From assembly GCA_045532175.1 (NCBI GenBank), contig JAZSFK010000023.1:1-18326 (forward strand): a stretch of DNA of 18,326 nucleotides. The letters are read 5' to 3'. The DNA is from Fimenecus sp045532175. Its GTDB lineage: Bacteria > Bacillota > Clostridia > Oscillospirales > Acutalibacteraceae. Position numbers and translations under genes: made by a program. Position 1 is the first letter of the stretch. Every line of letters starts with the position of its first letter. The notes beneath the pieces are model-generated. The model ran no database searches, was not told the origin of the DNA, and saw only the letters and a program-made list of their open reading frames with translations. This document shows, in pieces, positions 7,394 to 14,738 of the stretch.

Positions 7394-8692
7394 ATGTTAT
7401 TTAAAAACATCTCAATCATCAACCCGAACCTTGAAATACAAAATAATATGTATGTGGGTGTCAAGGGTGATAAAATCGACTATATCGGAACAGAAAAACC
7501 GCAGGAAAACTATGCGCAAGAATATGACGGTACAGGAAAAGTGTTGTCATCGGGCTTTGTAAATCTTCACACCCATTCACCAATGACACTTCTTCGCGGT
7601 TATGCTGAAAACCTGCCACTTGACCGTTGGCTTAACGAAAAAGTTTTCCCCTTTGAAGACCGCCTTAACTGTGACCGTGCATATTTTGGCACAATGCTTT
7701 CAATTGCAGAAATGCTGTCGTCCGGTACAACATCTTTCACGGATATGTATTTCTTCGGTGACGGTGTGATGAAAGCCGTAATCGACAGTAAGGCAAAAAC
7801 CAATTTCGGTCGCTCAATTGTGTCTTTCGTTGATGAAGATATAGAGAAGAATGACCGTTTCCAAGAGGGCATTTACCTTGCAGAAAAATATCACAACACA
7901 CAGAATGGCAAAATCAAAATTGATATGAGCCTTCATGCCGAATACACAAATCGACTTTCAATTATCGAGCAGTTTGGCGAATTCACAAACGGTAAGGAAT
8001 ATATAAATCACATTCATTTGTCCGAAACAAAGGCAGAGCACGAAAACTGTAAAGCTAAATACGGCAAAACTCCTGCTCGTCTTTTCTATGATGCAAAAGT
8101 GCTCAACAGTCCCACAATCCTTGCACATTGTGTGTGGGTTGAGGATGAAGATATGGACATTTTCAAAGAAATGGGTGTAACCGTTGCCCATTGTCCTGCA
8201 AGTAATATGAAACTCGGTAGTGGCTTCTGCAATACTTATAAAATGCTTCAAAAGGGTGTTAATATCGGTATCGGTACTGACTCTGCCGCAAGCAATAACG
8301 GACTTGATATTATGCGTGAGATGTACCTCGCTGCACTCTTGCCAAAGGGTGTTAATAATCAGGCAGATATTGTAACTCCTCAGGATGTTTACAGAATAGC
8401 AACTGTCAATGGCTATAAAGCACAGGGAAGAACGGACTGTGGTGAAATCAAGGTCGGAAATAAAGCGGACTTGATTGTAATTGATATGACAACACCGAAT
8501 ATGTATCCCGATTTTGATATACTCAATAATGTAGTTTACTCTGCAAACAAGAGTAATGTGGTGCTTACAATGGTTGACGGTGAAGTTCTTTATAAAAACG
8601 GTGAATTCACAACTATTGACGTTGAAAAAATGGGATATGAAGTAAGCCGACTTGTTCGTGAAGTAGTAAACGAGGTTAAATCAAATGGTTAA
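7394..8692 (+). CDS. mtaD: 5-methylthioadenosine/S-adenosylhomocysteine deaminase
   Basis: A 432-residue metal-dependent amidohydrolase of the TRZ/ATZ/MtaD group. It should convert 5'-methylthioadenosine or S-adenosylhomocysteine to the inosine analogue plus ammonia. The metal site is complete: LHTHSP (H59, H61), HLSETKAEH (H208, with E211 for catalysis), AHC (H245) and GTDSAASNNGLD (D296). The ordered loop CPASNMKLGSG (267-277) is typical of this subfamily, as is the composite beta-sandwich formed by the first 50 and last 70 residues. Preceded by GGAG at 7383. Its stop overlaps the start of the phosphorylase gene by 8 bp, and that gene overlaps mtnA, so the three form one coupled unit. The next enzyme acts on 6-oxopurine nucleosides, which supports the deaminase role. 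Related enzymes also accept 5'-deoxyadenosine, so substrate range is open. Confidence 0.87.
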   Translation: MLFKNISIINPNLEIQNNMYVGVKGDKIDYIGTEKPQENYAQEYDGTGKVLSSGFVNLHTHSPMTLLRGYAENLPLDRWLNEKVFPFEDRLNCDRAYFGTMLSIAEMLSSGTTSFTDMYFFGDGVMKAVIDSKAKTNFGRSIVSFVDEDIEKNDRFQEGIYLAEKYHNTQNGKIKIDMSLHAEYTNRLSIIEQFGEFTNGKEYINHIHLSETKAEHENCKAKYGKTPARLFYDAKVLNSPTILAHCVWVEDEDMDIFKEMGVTVAHCPASNMKLGSGFCNTYKMLQKGVNIGIGTDSAASNNGLDIMREMYLAALLPKGVNNQADIVTPQDVYRIATVNGYKAQGRTDCGEIKVGNKADLIVIDMTTPNMYPDFDILNNVVYSANKSNVVLTMVDGEVLYKNGEFTTIDVEKMGYEVSRLVREVVNEVKSNG

Positions 8693-9488
8693 TAAAGCAG
8701 TTGAATTTATAAAAACAAAAATTACCGGTGACTTTGAAATCGGTATCATTTTAGGTAGTGGTCTTGGTACCTTGGGTGAAAAAATCGAAAACCCACAGTT
8801 TGTTGACTACAAAGATATTCCCAATTTCCCTGTTTCTACTGCACCCGGTCATGTGGGACGATTTGTTTTCGGTACACTCAACGACAAAAAAGTTATGTGT
8901 ATGCAGGGCAGAATTCATCTCTACGAGGGTTATGAAGTGCAGAATGTTGTAATGCCAATCCGAGTAATGAAAATGATGGGTGTTAAAAAACTTATCGTTA
9001 CAAATGCTGCCGGTGGTATCAACGAAAGCTTCAGCGTTGGTGACATAATGGTTATTACTGACCATATCAATTTCACAGGCAAAAACTGTCTTATCGGCAA
9101 AAATGACGATGCTTTCGGTTGCCGTTTTCCCGATATGAGCTTTGCTTATGCACCTGCACTTCGTGAAATCGCGTTTAATTGTGCAGAAAAGTTAGGAATG
9201 AAGCTTCGTGAGGGTGTGTATATCGGTTGCACAGGCCCAAGTTATGAAACTCCTGCCGAAATCCGTGCATTCCGTGTGCTTGGTGCGGATACTGTGGGTA
9301 TGTCAACGGTGCAGGAGGTAATCGCTGCAAATCATTGCGGAATTGATGTGCTTGGTTTCTCACTTGTTTCAAATAAAGCCGCAGGACTTTCGGGAGAAAG
9401 ACTTACCGAAGAAGAAGTTCTTACAATCGGCAGACAAAAGAGCGAAGAAATGCAAAAACTCATTACTGAAATAGTAGGTGAATTTTAA
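8685..9488 (+). CDS. Purine nucleoside phosphorylase, trimeric 6-oxopurine type
   Basis: A 267-residue enzyme that cleaves purine nucleosides with phosphate, here most likely methylthioinosine to hypoxanthine plus 5-methylthioribose 1-phosphate. Phosphate-site motifs are GSGLG (24-28), PGH (54-56) and RIHLYEG (76-82). The base-binding residues correspond to human PNP E201 and N243, namely GPSYETPAEIR (E188) and FSLVSNKAAG (N230), with GMSTVQE (205-211) for the ribose side. Asn rather than Asp at position 230 marks a hypoxanthine/guanine enzyme rather than a true MTA phosphorylase, which explains why a deaminase precedes it. The start overlaps mtaD (ATGGTTAA), with GAGG upstream; the stop overlaps the mtnA start (TAATG). 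It may also serve general inosine and guanosine salvage (punA role). Confidence 0.92.
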   Translation: MVNKAVEFIKTKITGDFEIGIILGSGLGTLGEKIENPQFVDYKDIPNFPVSTAPGHVGRFVFGTLNDKKVMCMQGRIHLYEGYEVQNVVMPIRVMKMMGVKKLIVTNAAGGINESFSVGDIMVITDHINFTGKNCLIGKNDDAFGCRFPDMSFAYAPALREIAFNCAEKLGMKLREGVYIGCTGPSYETPAEIRAFRVLGADTVGMSTVQEVIAANHCGIDVLGFSLVSNKAAGLSGERLTEEEVLTIGRQKSEEMQKLITEIVGEF

Positions 9489-10516
9489 TGTTTTTGGATG
9501 GTGCATCTGTTGGCTTTGATACTGCCCGCAATAAAGCAGTTTTCATTGACCAGACACTTTTACCAACTGAATATAAAGAGGTTTCAACCGACGACTATAA
9601 TGATATTTTTGACGCAATAAAAATGCTTAAAGTCCGTGGTGCTCCGCAGATAGGTGTTTTTACTGCAATAGGTCTTGCAGTGCTTATGAATAAAAGCACA
9701 GCCATTACATTTGAAGAATTATTCGCAGAATTAAAAGACTACTGTGAAAAACTGGTTTTATGTCGCCCGACCGCCGTAAATCTTAAATGGGCAACGGATG
9801 AAATGCTTAAGGTGGCAGAAAACTCTGTTGCAGAAAATTTTAAGAAAAACCTTACAAATCAAGCGCTAAAAATGATGGATGACGATATTTCAATTTGCCG
9901 TAAAATCGGTGAATACGGTGCAGAAATTCTTAAAAACTGCAATTCAGTTTTAACTCATTGTAACGCAGGACGACTTGCAACTGTAAAATATGGTACAGCA
10001 TTAGCACCAATATATGTTGCAAAGGAAAACGGACATAATATCAAGGTTTTTGCAGACGAAACCCGACCCCTTTTACAAGGTGCAAGGCTTACTGCATTTG
10101 AACTTTGTGATGCGGACATTGACACAACCGTAATCTGCGACAATATGGCATCTTTCGTTATGAAAAACGGACTTGTGGATGCAGTTTTAGTGGGTTGTGA
10201 CAGAGTAGCAGTAAATGGCGACTTTGCAAACAAAATCGGCACAAGCGGTGTGGCAATTCTTGCAAAGCATTATAATATTCCGTTTTATGTCTGTATGCCT
10301 TTCTCAACCTTTGATAAAAACATCAAAACAGGTGACGACATAGTAATTGAAATGCGTGATGGTAACGAAATAGGGGAGATGTGGTACGAAAAAACTATGA
10401 TTCCACAAAACGCAAAAACTCTCAACCCCGCATTTGACGTGACCGACCATTCACTTGTAACAGCATTCATCACCGAAAAAGGTGTTTTTAAACCACACGA
10501 AATAAAAAATATTTAA
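9488..10516 (+). CDS. mtnA: Methylthioribose-1-phosphate isomerase
   Basis: A 342-residue isomerase that turns 5-methylthioribose 1-phosphate into 5-methylthioribulose 1-phosphate in the methionine salvage pathway. It belongs to the eIF2B-alpha/beta/delta-like fold. Diagnostic motifs are RGAPQIG (50-56), THCNAGRLAT (156-165) with catalytic C158, DETRPLLQGARLTA (190-203), and VGCDRVAVNGD (235-245) with catalytic D238, followed by NKIGT (248-252). Full length compared with bacterial homologues. Last gene of the trio; it starts in the TAATG overlap with an AGGTGA ribosome binding site and ends before a strong terminator. The enzymes that normally follow (dehydratase MtnB, or an aldolase) are not in this window, and neither is a methylthioribose kinase, which the phosphorylase makes unnecessary. 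Confidence 0.93.
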   Translation: MFLDGASVGFDTARNKAVFIDQTLLPTEYKEVSTDDYNDIFDAIKMLKVRGAPQIGVFTAIGLAVLMNKSTAITFEELFAELKDYCEKLVLCRPTAVNLKWATDEMLKVAENSVAENFKKNLTNQALKMMDDDISICRKIGEYGAEILKNCNSVLTHCNAGRLATVKYGTALAPIYVAKENGHNIKVFADETRPLLQGARLTAFELCDADIDTTVICDNMASFVMKNGLVDAVLVGCDRVAVNGDFANKIGTSGVAILAKHYNIPFYVCMPFSTFDKNIKTGDDIVIEMRDGNEIGEMWYEKTMIPQNAKTLNPAFDVTDHSLVTAFITEKGVFKPHEIKNI

Positions 10517-10522
10517 AATTAT

Positions 10523-10556
10523 TGCACGGGTTTGGTGTTAAAACTCGTGCATTTTT
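10523..10556 (+). terminator. Intrinsic terminator after mtnA
   Basis: An 11-bp stem (10523-10533 with 10541-10551, one G-T pair) with a 7-nt loop is followed by five T. It closes the mtaD-PNP-mtnA unit. Confidence 0.88.
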
Positions 10557-10597
10557 CGTTTAAGGATAATTCCCACTGAATTTATATGAATTAACTC

Positions 10598-10626
10598 TTG
10601 AATTCCTAGTAATTTTGTAGTATATT
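10598..10626 (+). promoter_or_regulatory. Promoter of the rrf2-metH operon
   Basis: TTGAAT (10598-10603), 17-bp spacer, TATATT (10621-10626), about 43 bp before the rrf2 start codon. The four bases GTAG just before the -10 are shared with the iscS promoter (13491-13500), giving GTAGTATATT here and GTAGTATCAT there. Rrf2 regulators usually bind over their own promoter, so an operator is expected in or near the spacer. Confidence 0.6.
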
Positions 10627-10668
10627 ATTTTTGCAATAAAAACAATACTCTAAAAGGGTGTAGATACA

Positions 10669-11103
10669 ATGAAAATCTCAACAAAAGGCAGATATGCACT
10701 CCGTCTTATGACGGACCTTGCAATCCACAAGGACGACGGATGTATCTCAATAAAAACTGTTTCTCAAAGACAGAATATCAGTGAAAAATATCTTGAACAG
10801 ATTATCAAGCTTTTGGCAAAAGAAAATCTTGTGGAAAGTACCCGTGGTGCACAGGGCGGTTATCGTCTTACCCGAGAACCGATTGAATATACAGTAGGTG
10901 AAATTCTTCGTGTGACAGAGGGTAGCCTTGCCCCCGTTGCTTGCCTTGCAACTGACGAAAACACTTGTGAAAACTGTATGGACTGTGTAACCCTTGAAAT
11001 CTGGCAATGTGTCCTCAATGCAGTAAATGAGGTTGTTGACTCCATAACCCTCCAATATTTGGTGGATAAACAGAAAGAAAAGGGGAATTGCGGATGTTGT
11101 TAG
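10669..11103 (+). CDS. Rrf2 family regulator, IscR-like with Cys cluster
   Basis: A 144-residue winged-helix regulator. It opens with the Rrf2 signature MKISTKGRYALRLMTDLA; the recognition region is ISEKYLEQIIKLLAKENLV (37-55), and the wing is RGAQGGYRL (59-67). Cysteines C92, C100, C103 and C106 lie where IscR binds its [2Fe-2S] cluster (C92, C98, C104 in E. coli), so this one probably senses Fe-S status, unlike the Cys-poor CymR branch. The protein ends in CGCC, three additional cysteines of unknown use. ATG at 10669 with AAGGG upstream. It overlaps metH by 10 bp and lies upstream of iscS-iscU, the usual IscR targets. Possible roles are autoregulation, isc control and, unusually, metH control. 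A sulfur (CymR-like) role cannot be excluded. Confidence 0.88.
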   Translation: MKISTKGRYALRLMTDLAIHKDDGCISIKTVSQRQNISEKYLEQIIKLLAKENLVESTRGAQGGYRLTREPIEYTVGEILRVTEGSLAPVACLATDENTCENCMDCVTLEIWQCVLNAVNEVVDSITLQYLVDKQKEKGNCGCC

Positions 11104-13448
11104 AACGCTTCGGTAAAGAATTGCTTTTCTTTGACGGTGGAATGGGTACGGAATTGCAGAAAAACGGACTCAGAAAAGGTGAGTTGCCCGAATTACTTAA
11201 CATCCATTCACCCGAAATCGTGAAAAAAGTTCATAAATCATACCTTGATGCAGGCTGTGACATAATTACGACTAATACCTTTGGTGCAAATTCACTCAAA
11301 TTTCAGAATTTGGAAGAAATCATCACAAATGCAGTAAATATCGTGAAGGATGCCATCAATGACAGTGGCAGAAAAGCCTATATAGCCCTTGATGTCGGCC
11401 CTTTGGGAAAACTTTTAGCACCCTATGGTGATTTACCCTTTGAGGATGCTTACAACCTTTTCAAAGAACAGGTAGTTGCAGGCGAAAAGGCAGGAGCAGA
11501 CCTTGTACTTATTGAAACAATGGGTGATTTGTATGAGATTAAATCTGCAGTTTTGGCAGCAAAGGAAAATACAAATTTACCAATATTTGTTTCAATGATT
11601 TTTGATAAGAAAGGTACACTTTTAACGGGTGCAGATGTAAAAACTGCAATTGTTACTCTTGAAGCCTTGGGTGTTGACGGAATAGGTCTTAACTGTGGAC
11701 TCGGCCCTGACCAGATGCTTGTGCTTGTAAAGGAAATGACAAAATATTCAAGCACACCGATTTTTATTCAACCAAATGCAGGTCTTCCCATATCCGTAAA
11801 CGGTGAAACAGTTTACAATGTAACGCCCGAAGAATTTGCAGAAAAGCAACTGAAAATTTTAGAAAACGGTGCTTGTGCTTTGGGTGGATGCTGTGGCACA
11901 AATCCAATGCATATAAGGGCTATGACAGACCTTTGCAAAGGCAGAGAAATCAAGGGAACAGAAAAGAAAAGCTATACAGCAGTTTCTTCTTATTCAAAAT
12001 CAGTTTTCTTTGAGGAAAGACCGATTATTGTTGGTGAAAGAATTAACCCCACAGGCAAAAAACTCCTCAAAGAAGCACTCCGTAACAATGATATGGACTA
12101 TATCTTCCGTGAGGGTGTAAGTCAGACTGATTTGGGTGCGGATATTCTTGACGTCAATGTAGGACTTCCCGAAATTGACGAATGTGAAATGATGACAAAT
12201 GCTGTTACTGGGCTTCAGAGTATTCTCAATACACCCTTACAGATTGACACATCCGACCCTAGTGTAATGGAAAAAGCACTTCGTTTTTATAACGGTAAGG
12301 CTATGGTAAACTCCGTTAACGGTAAAGAGGAGTCAATGAATTCCGTATTCCCGCTTGTGAAAAAATACGGTGGTGTTGTGGTTTGCTTAACCCTTGACGA
12401 AAACGGAATTCCCGAAACTGTTGAGGGCAGAATAGAGATTGCAGAGAAGATTATAAACAAGGCAAAAGAGTTTGGAATTGAGAAAAAAGACCTTATCTTT
12501 GACCCCCTTTGTATGACAATCAGCACCAATAAGGACAGTGCAAAAATCACTTTAGAATGTGTTGAAAAACTTACAAACGACCTTGGTGTCAAAACAATTT
12601 TAGGTGTTTCAAATGTGTCCTTTGGTCTTCCCAACCGAGAACTGATTAACTCAACATTCTTCGGTCTTGCTTTGCAAAAAGGGCTTAGCTCAGGCATCAT
12701 AAATCCCAAAAGCGAAATGATGATGAACACGTATTATTCCTTTAATGCCTTGAATGGTCTCGACGAAAATTTTGAAGACTATATCGCAAATGCAACTGAT
12801 GTTAAAGCAGAAGCCAAAACAGATGTTGTCGATTTGAAAACAGCGGTCATAAAAGGTCTTAAAGAAAGAGCAAAACAGGAAACAGAAAAGGAACTTCTCA
12901 CAAAATCTCCACTGGAAATAATTGATAACATCTTAATCCCTGCACTTGACATGGTTGGTGAGGGTTTTGAAAATAACAAAATCTTCCTGCCGGGACTTTT
13001 AATGAGTGCCGAAACAGCAGGAGTGAGTTTTGATGTTCTCAAAAAAGAGATGGAGAAAAAAGGCTTACAAGGTGAAAAAAAGGGTAAGATAATTATGGCG
13101 ACCGTTGAGGGTGATATCCACGATATCGGTAAAAATATTGTCAATGTATTACTCGAAAATTACGGTTATGAGGTTATTGACCTTGGTAAGGATGTTAAGC
13201 CGGAAATTATTGCGGAAACTGCCATTCGTGAGAATGTAAAATTCGTGGGACTTTCTGCACTTATGACAACAACCGTGCCGTCAATGGAAAAAACAATCAA
13301 ACTGCTTCGTGAAAAAGACAAGAATATTGCAGTTATGGTTGGCGGTGCAGTTTTAACACCAGAATACGCAGAAATGATAGGTGCAGACTTCTACGCCAAA
13401 GATGCAATGACAACTGTAAGAATTGCTGAAAAATTCTTCTCTGAATAA
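11094..13448 (+). CDS. metH: Cobalamin-dependent methionine synthase lacking the activation domain
   Basis: A 784-residue enzyme that methylates homocysteine using methylcobalamin recharged from methyl-tetrahydrofolate. Domain order: homocysteine methyltransferase barrel (about 1-290) with zinc ligands C201 (LNCGLG) and C266/C267 (GGCCGTNP). Next comes the pterin-binding barrel (about 305-570; ERINPTGKKLLKEAL, DILDVNVGLPE). Then comes the cobalamin cap (about 600-670), and the B12 domain with EGDIHDIGKN, giving D674, H676 and G679 as the base-off DxHxxG motif. It stops after the B12 domain. The roughly 330-residue AdoMet-binding reactivation domain of E. coli MetH (1227 residues) is absent, as in Thermotoga and many Clostridia. 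I prefer the ATG at 11094, 8 bp after AGGGG, over the in-frame TTG at 11088. The start lies inside rrf2, implying coupled expression. No terminator is visible after it, so it may read into iscS. Confidence 0.9.
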   Translation: MLLERFGKELLFFDGGMGTELQKNGLRKGELPELLNIHSPEIVKKVHKSYLDAGCDIITTNTFGANSLKFQNLEEIITNAVNIVKDAINDSGRKAYIALDVGPLGKLLAPYGDLPFEDAYNLFKEQVVAGEKAGADLVLIETMGDLYEIKSAVLAAKENTNLPIFVSMIFDKKGTLLTGADVKTAIVTLEALGVDGIGLNCGLGPDQMLVLVKEMTKYSSTPIFIQPNAGLPISVNGETVYNVTPEEFAEKQLKILENGACALGGCCGTNPMHIRAMTDLCKGREIKGTEKKSYTAVSSYSKSVFFEERPIIVGERINPTGKKLLKEALRNNDMDYIFREGVSQTDLGADILDVNVGLPEIDECEMMTNAVTGLQSILNTPLQIDTSDPSVMEKALRFYNGKAMVNSVNGKEESMNSVFPLVKKYGGVVVCLTLDENGIPETVEGRIEIAEKIINKAKEFGIEKKDLIFDPLCMTISTNKDSAKITLECVEKLTNDLGVKTILGVSNVSFGLPNRELINSTFFGLALQKGLSSGIINPKSEMMMNTYYSFNALNGLDENFEDYIANATDVKAEAKTDVVDLKTAVIKGLKERAKQETEKELLTKSPLEIIDNILIPALDMVGEGFENNKIFLPGLLMSAETAGVSFDVLKKEMEKKGLQGEKKGKIIMATVEGDIHDIGKNIVNVLLENYGYEVIDLGKDVKPEIIAETAIRENVKFVGLSALMTTTVPSMEKTIKLLREKDKNIAVMVGGAVLTPEYAEMIGADFYAKDAMTTVRIAEKFFSE

Positions 13449-13470
13449 TTCTATTTGTATATTGTTATAA

Positions 13471-13500
13471 TTGACAAAATATTACAGTATGTAGTATCAT
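13471..13500 (+). promoter_or_regulatory. Promoter of iscS-iscU
   Basis: Perfect TTGACA (13471-13476), 18-bp spacer, TATCAT (13495-13500). Transcription would start near 13507, giving a leader of about 55 nt. The bases GTAG before the -10 match those of the rrf2 promoter. The leader contains a small inverted repeat GAATT/AATTC (13507-13522). Confidence 0.65.
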
Positions 13501-13561
13501 ATAAATGAATTCACAGTAATTCACTATGAATTATAATTTTCTTATGAAAAGAGATGTATAT

Positions 13562-14737
13562 ATGAAAGTTTATGCAGATAATGCTGCAACAACAAAAATA
13601 TCAAAAACGGCTCTTAATGCTATGATGCCGTGCTTTGAGGAAATATATGGAAACCCATCAAGCTTACATTCAGTCGGACAGGATGCTTTCCACGCGGTAA
13701 GAGATGCTCGTAATACTATTGCCGAGTGCATAAATGCAGACCCTAATGATGTTTATTTCTCATCAGGTGGTAGCGAGAGTGACAACTGGGCAATTAAAGG
13801 TGCAGCACATTTAATGGCAAAAAAGGGTAAGAAGCACATTATCAGTTCAAAGTTTGAACACCACGCAGTGCTTCATACTCTCAATGTTCTCGAAAAAGAG
13901 GGCTTTGAAATTACTTTGCTTGACGTTTATGAAAACGGTCTTGTGCGTGTTGAAGATGTTAAGAACGCAATCAAAGATGATACAGCACTTGTGACAATTA
14001 TGTACGCAAATAACGAAATCGGTACAGTTCAGCCAATCCGTGAAATCGGTGCAGTTTGCCGTGAAAAGGGAGTTTTGTTCCATACAGACGCAGTTCAGGC
14101 AGTAGGTCATATTCTGGTTGACGTAAAAGCAGATAATATTGATATGATGTCTTTCTCAGGTCACAAATTCCACGGACCAAAGGGTGTTGGCGGTCTTTAC
14201 TGCAAAAAGGGTATAAGACTTCCAAACCTTATTGAGGGTGGCGCACAGGAGAAAAACCGTCGTGCAGGTACTGAAAACGTTCCTGCAATCGTTGGTATGG
14301 CAGCAGCTCTTAAAGATGCTTGCGATAATATGGAAGAAAATACAAAGAAACTTGTGGGTATGAGAGAACAACTTATTGAGGGTATTCTCAAAATTGAGCG
14401 TAGCCGTATAAATGGCGACCGTGAGCACAGATTACCGGGTAATGTTAGTGCTTGTTTTGAAGGTGTTGAGGGTGAATCACTTCTTCTCTACCTTGATATT
14501 ATGGGTATCAGTGCTTCATCAGGTTCAGCTTGTACATCGGGCTCACTTGACCCAAGCCACGTGCTTCTCTCAATCGGCTTGCCACACGAAATTGCACACG
14601 GTTCACTTCGTTTGAGCCTTTGTGAAGATAATACACCTGAAGAAATGGAATATATCATCGAACAGTTACCACCAATTATTAACAGACTTCGTGATATGTC
14701 ACCACTCTGGGAAAAGATACAGAAAGAAGGTAAATAA
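13562..14737 (+). CDS. iscS: Cysteine desulfurase (IscS/NifS group I)
   Basis: A 391-residue PLP enzyme that removes sulfur from cysteine as a persulfide and hands it to Fe-S scaffold and tRNA thiolation proteins. It begins with YADNAATTKIS, typical of NifS/IscS. The PLP lysine is K202 in SFSGHKFHGPKG, the PLP-contact histidine lies in EHHAVL, and the catalytic C324 is in the long loop SSGSACTSGSLDPSHVL of group I enzymes. I start it at the ATG at 13562 because conserved homology begins there; in-frame ATGs at 13526 and 13544 would add residues without homology, and 13526 lacks a ribosome binding site. The stop is 1 bp before the iscU start codon. Downstream neighbours nadA and mnmA are both consumers of its sulfur. 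Confidence 0.93.
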   Translation: MKVYADNAATTKISKTALNAMMPCFEEIYGNPSSLHSVGQDAFHAVRDARNTIAECINADPNDVYFSSGGSESDNWAIKGAAHLMAKKGKKHIISSKFEHHAVLHTLNVLEKEGFEITLLDVYENGLVRVEDVKNAIKDDTALVTIMYANNEIGTVQPIREIGAVCREKGVLFHTDAVQAVGHILVDVKADNIDMMSFSGHKFHGPKGVGGLYCKKGIRLPNLIEGGAQEKNRRAGTENVPAIVGMAAALKDACDNMEENTKKLVGMREQLIEGILKIERSRINGDREHRLPGNVSACFEGVEGESLLLYLDIMGISASSGSACTSGSLDPSHVLLSIGLPHEIAHGSLRLSLCEDNTPEEMEYIIEQLPPIINRLRDMSPLWEKIQKEGK

Positions 14738-14738
14738 A

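Noticed and set aside
10517..10668. SAM, S-box or T-box leader upstream of the rrf2-metH unit
   Set aside because: The region holds the mtnA terminator and a short promoter with a leader of about 35 nt, too short for a known methionine-related riboswitch; none was seen before mtaD either.
12287..12730. Open reading frame of 147 codons on the minus strand
   Set aside because: Antisense to the pterin-binding domain of metH; a shadow of codon bias.
13501..13535. Possible short relative of the 6574-6740 element in the iscS leader
   Set aside because: It shares only words such as ATGAATT and one weak GAATT/AATTC pairing; in AT-rich DNA this is not enough to call a copy.
13526..13561. Upstream ATGs for iscS at 13526 and 13544
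   Set aside because: The conserved N-terminus YADNAATT begins right after the ATG at 13562; the ATG at 13526 has no ribosome binding site and the extra residues have no homology.
14622..14738. Longer IscU starting inside iscS
   Set aside because: The 39 extra residues are the iscS coding region in another frame; the IscU family begins near MEYSEKVMEHF at 14739.
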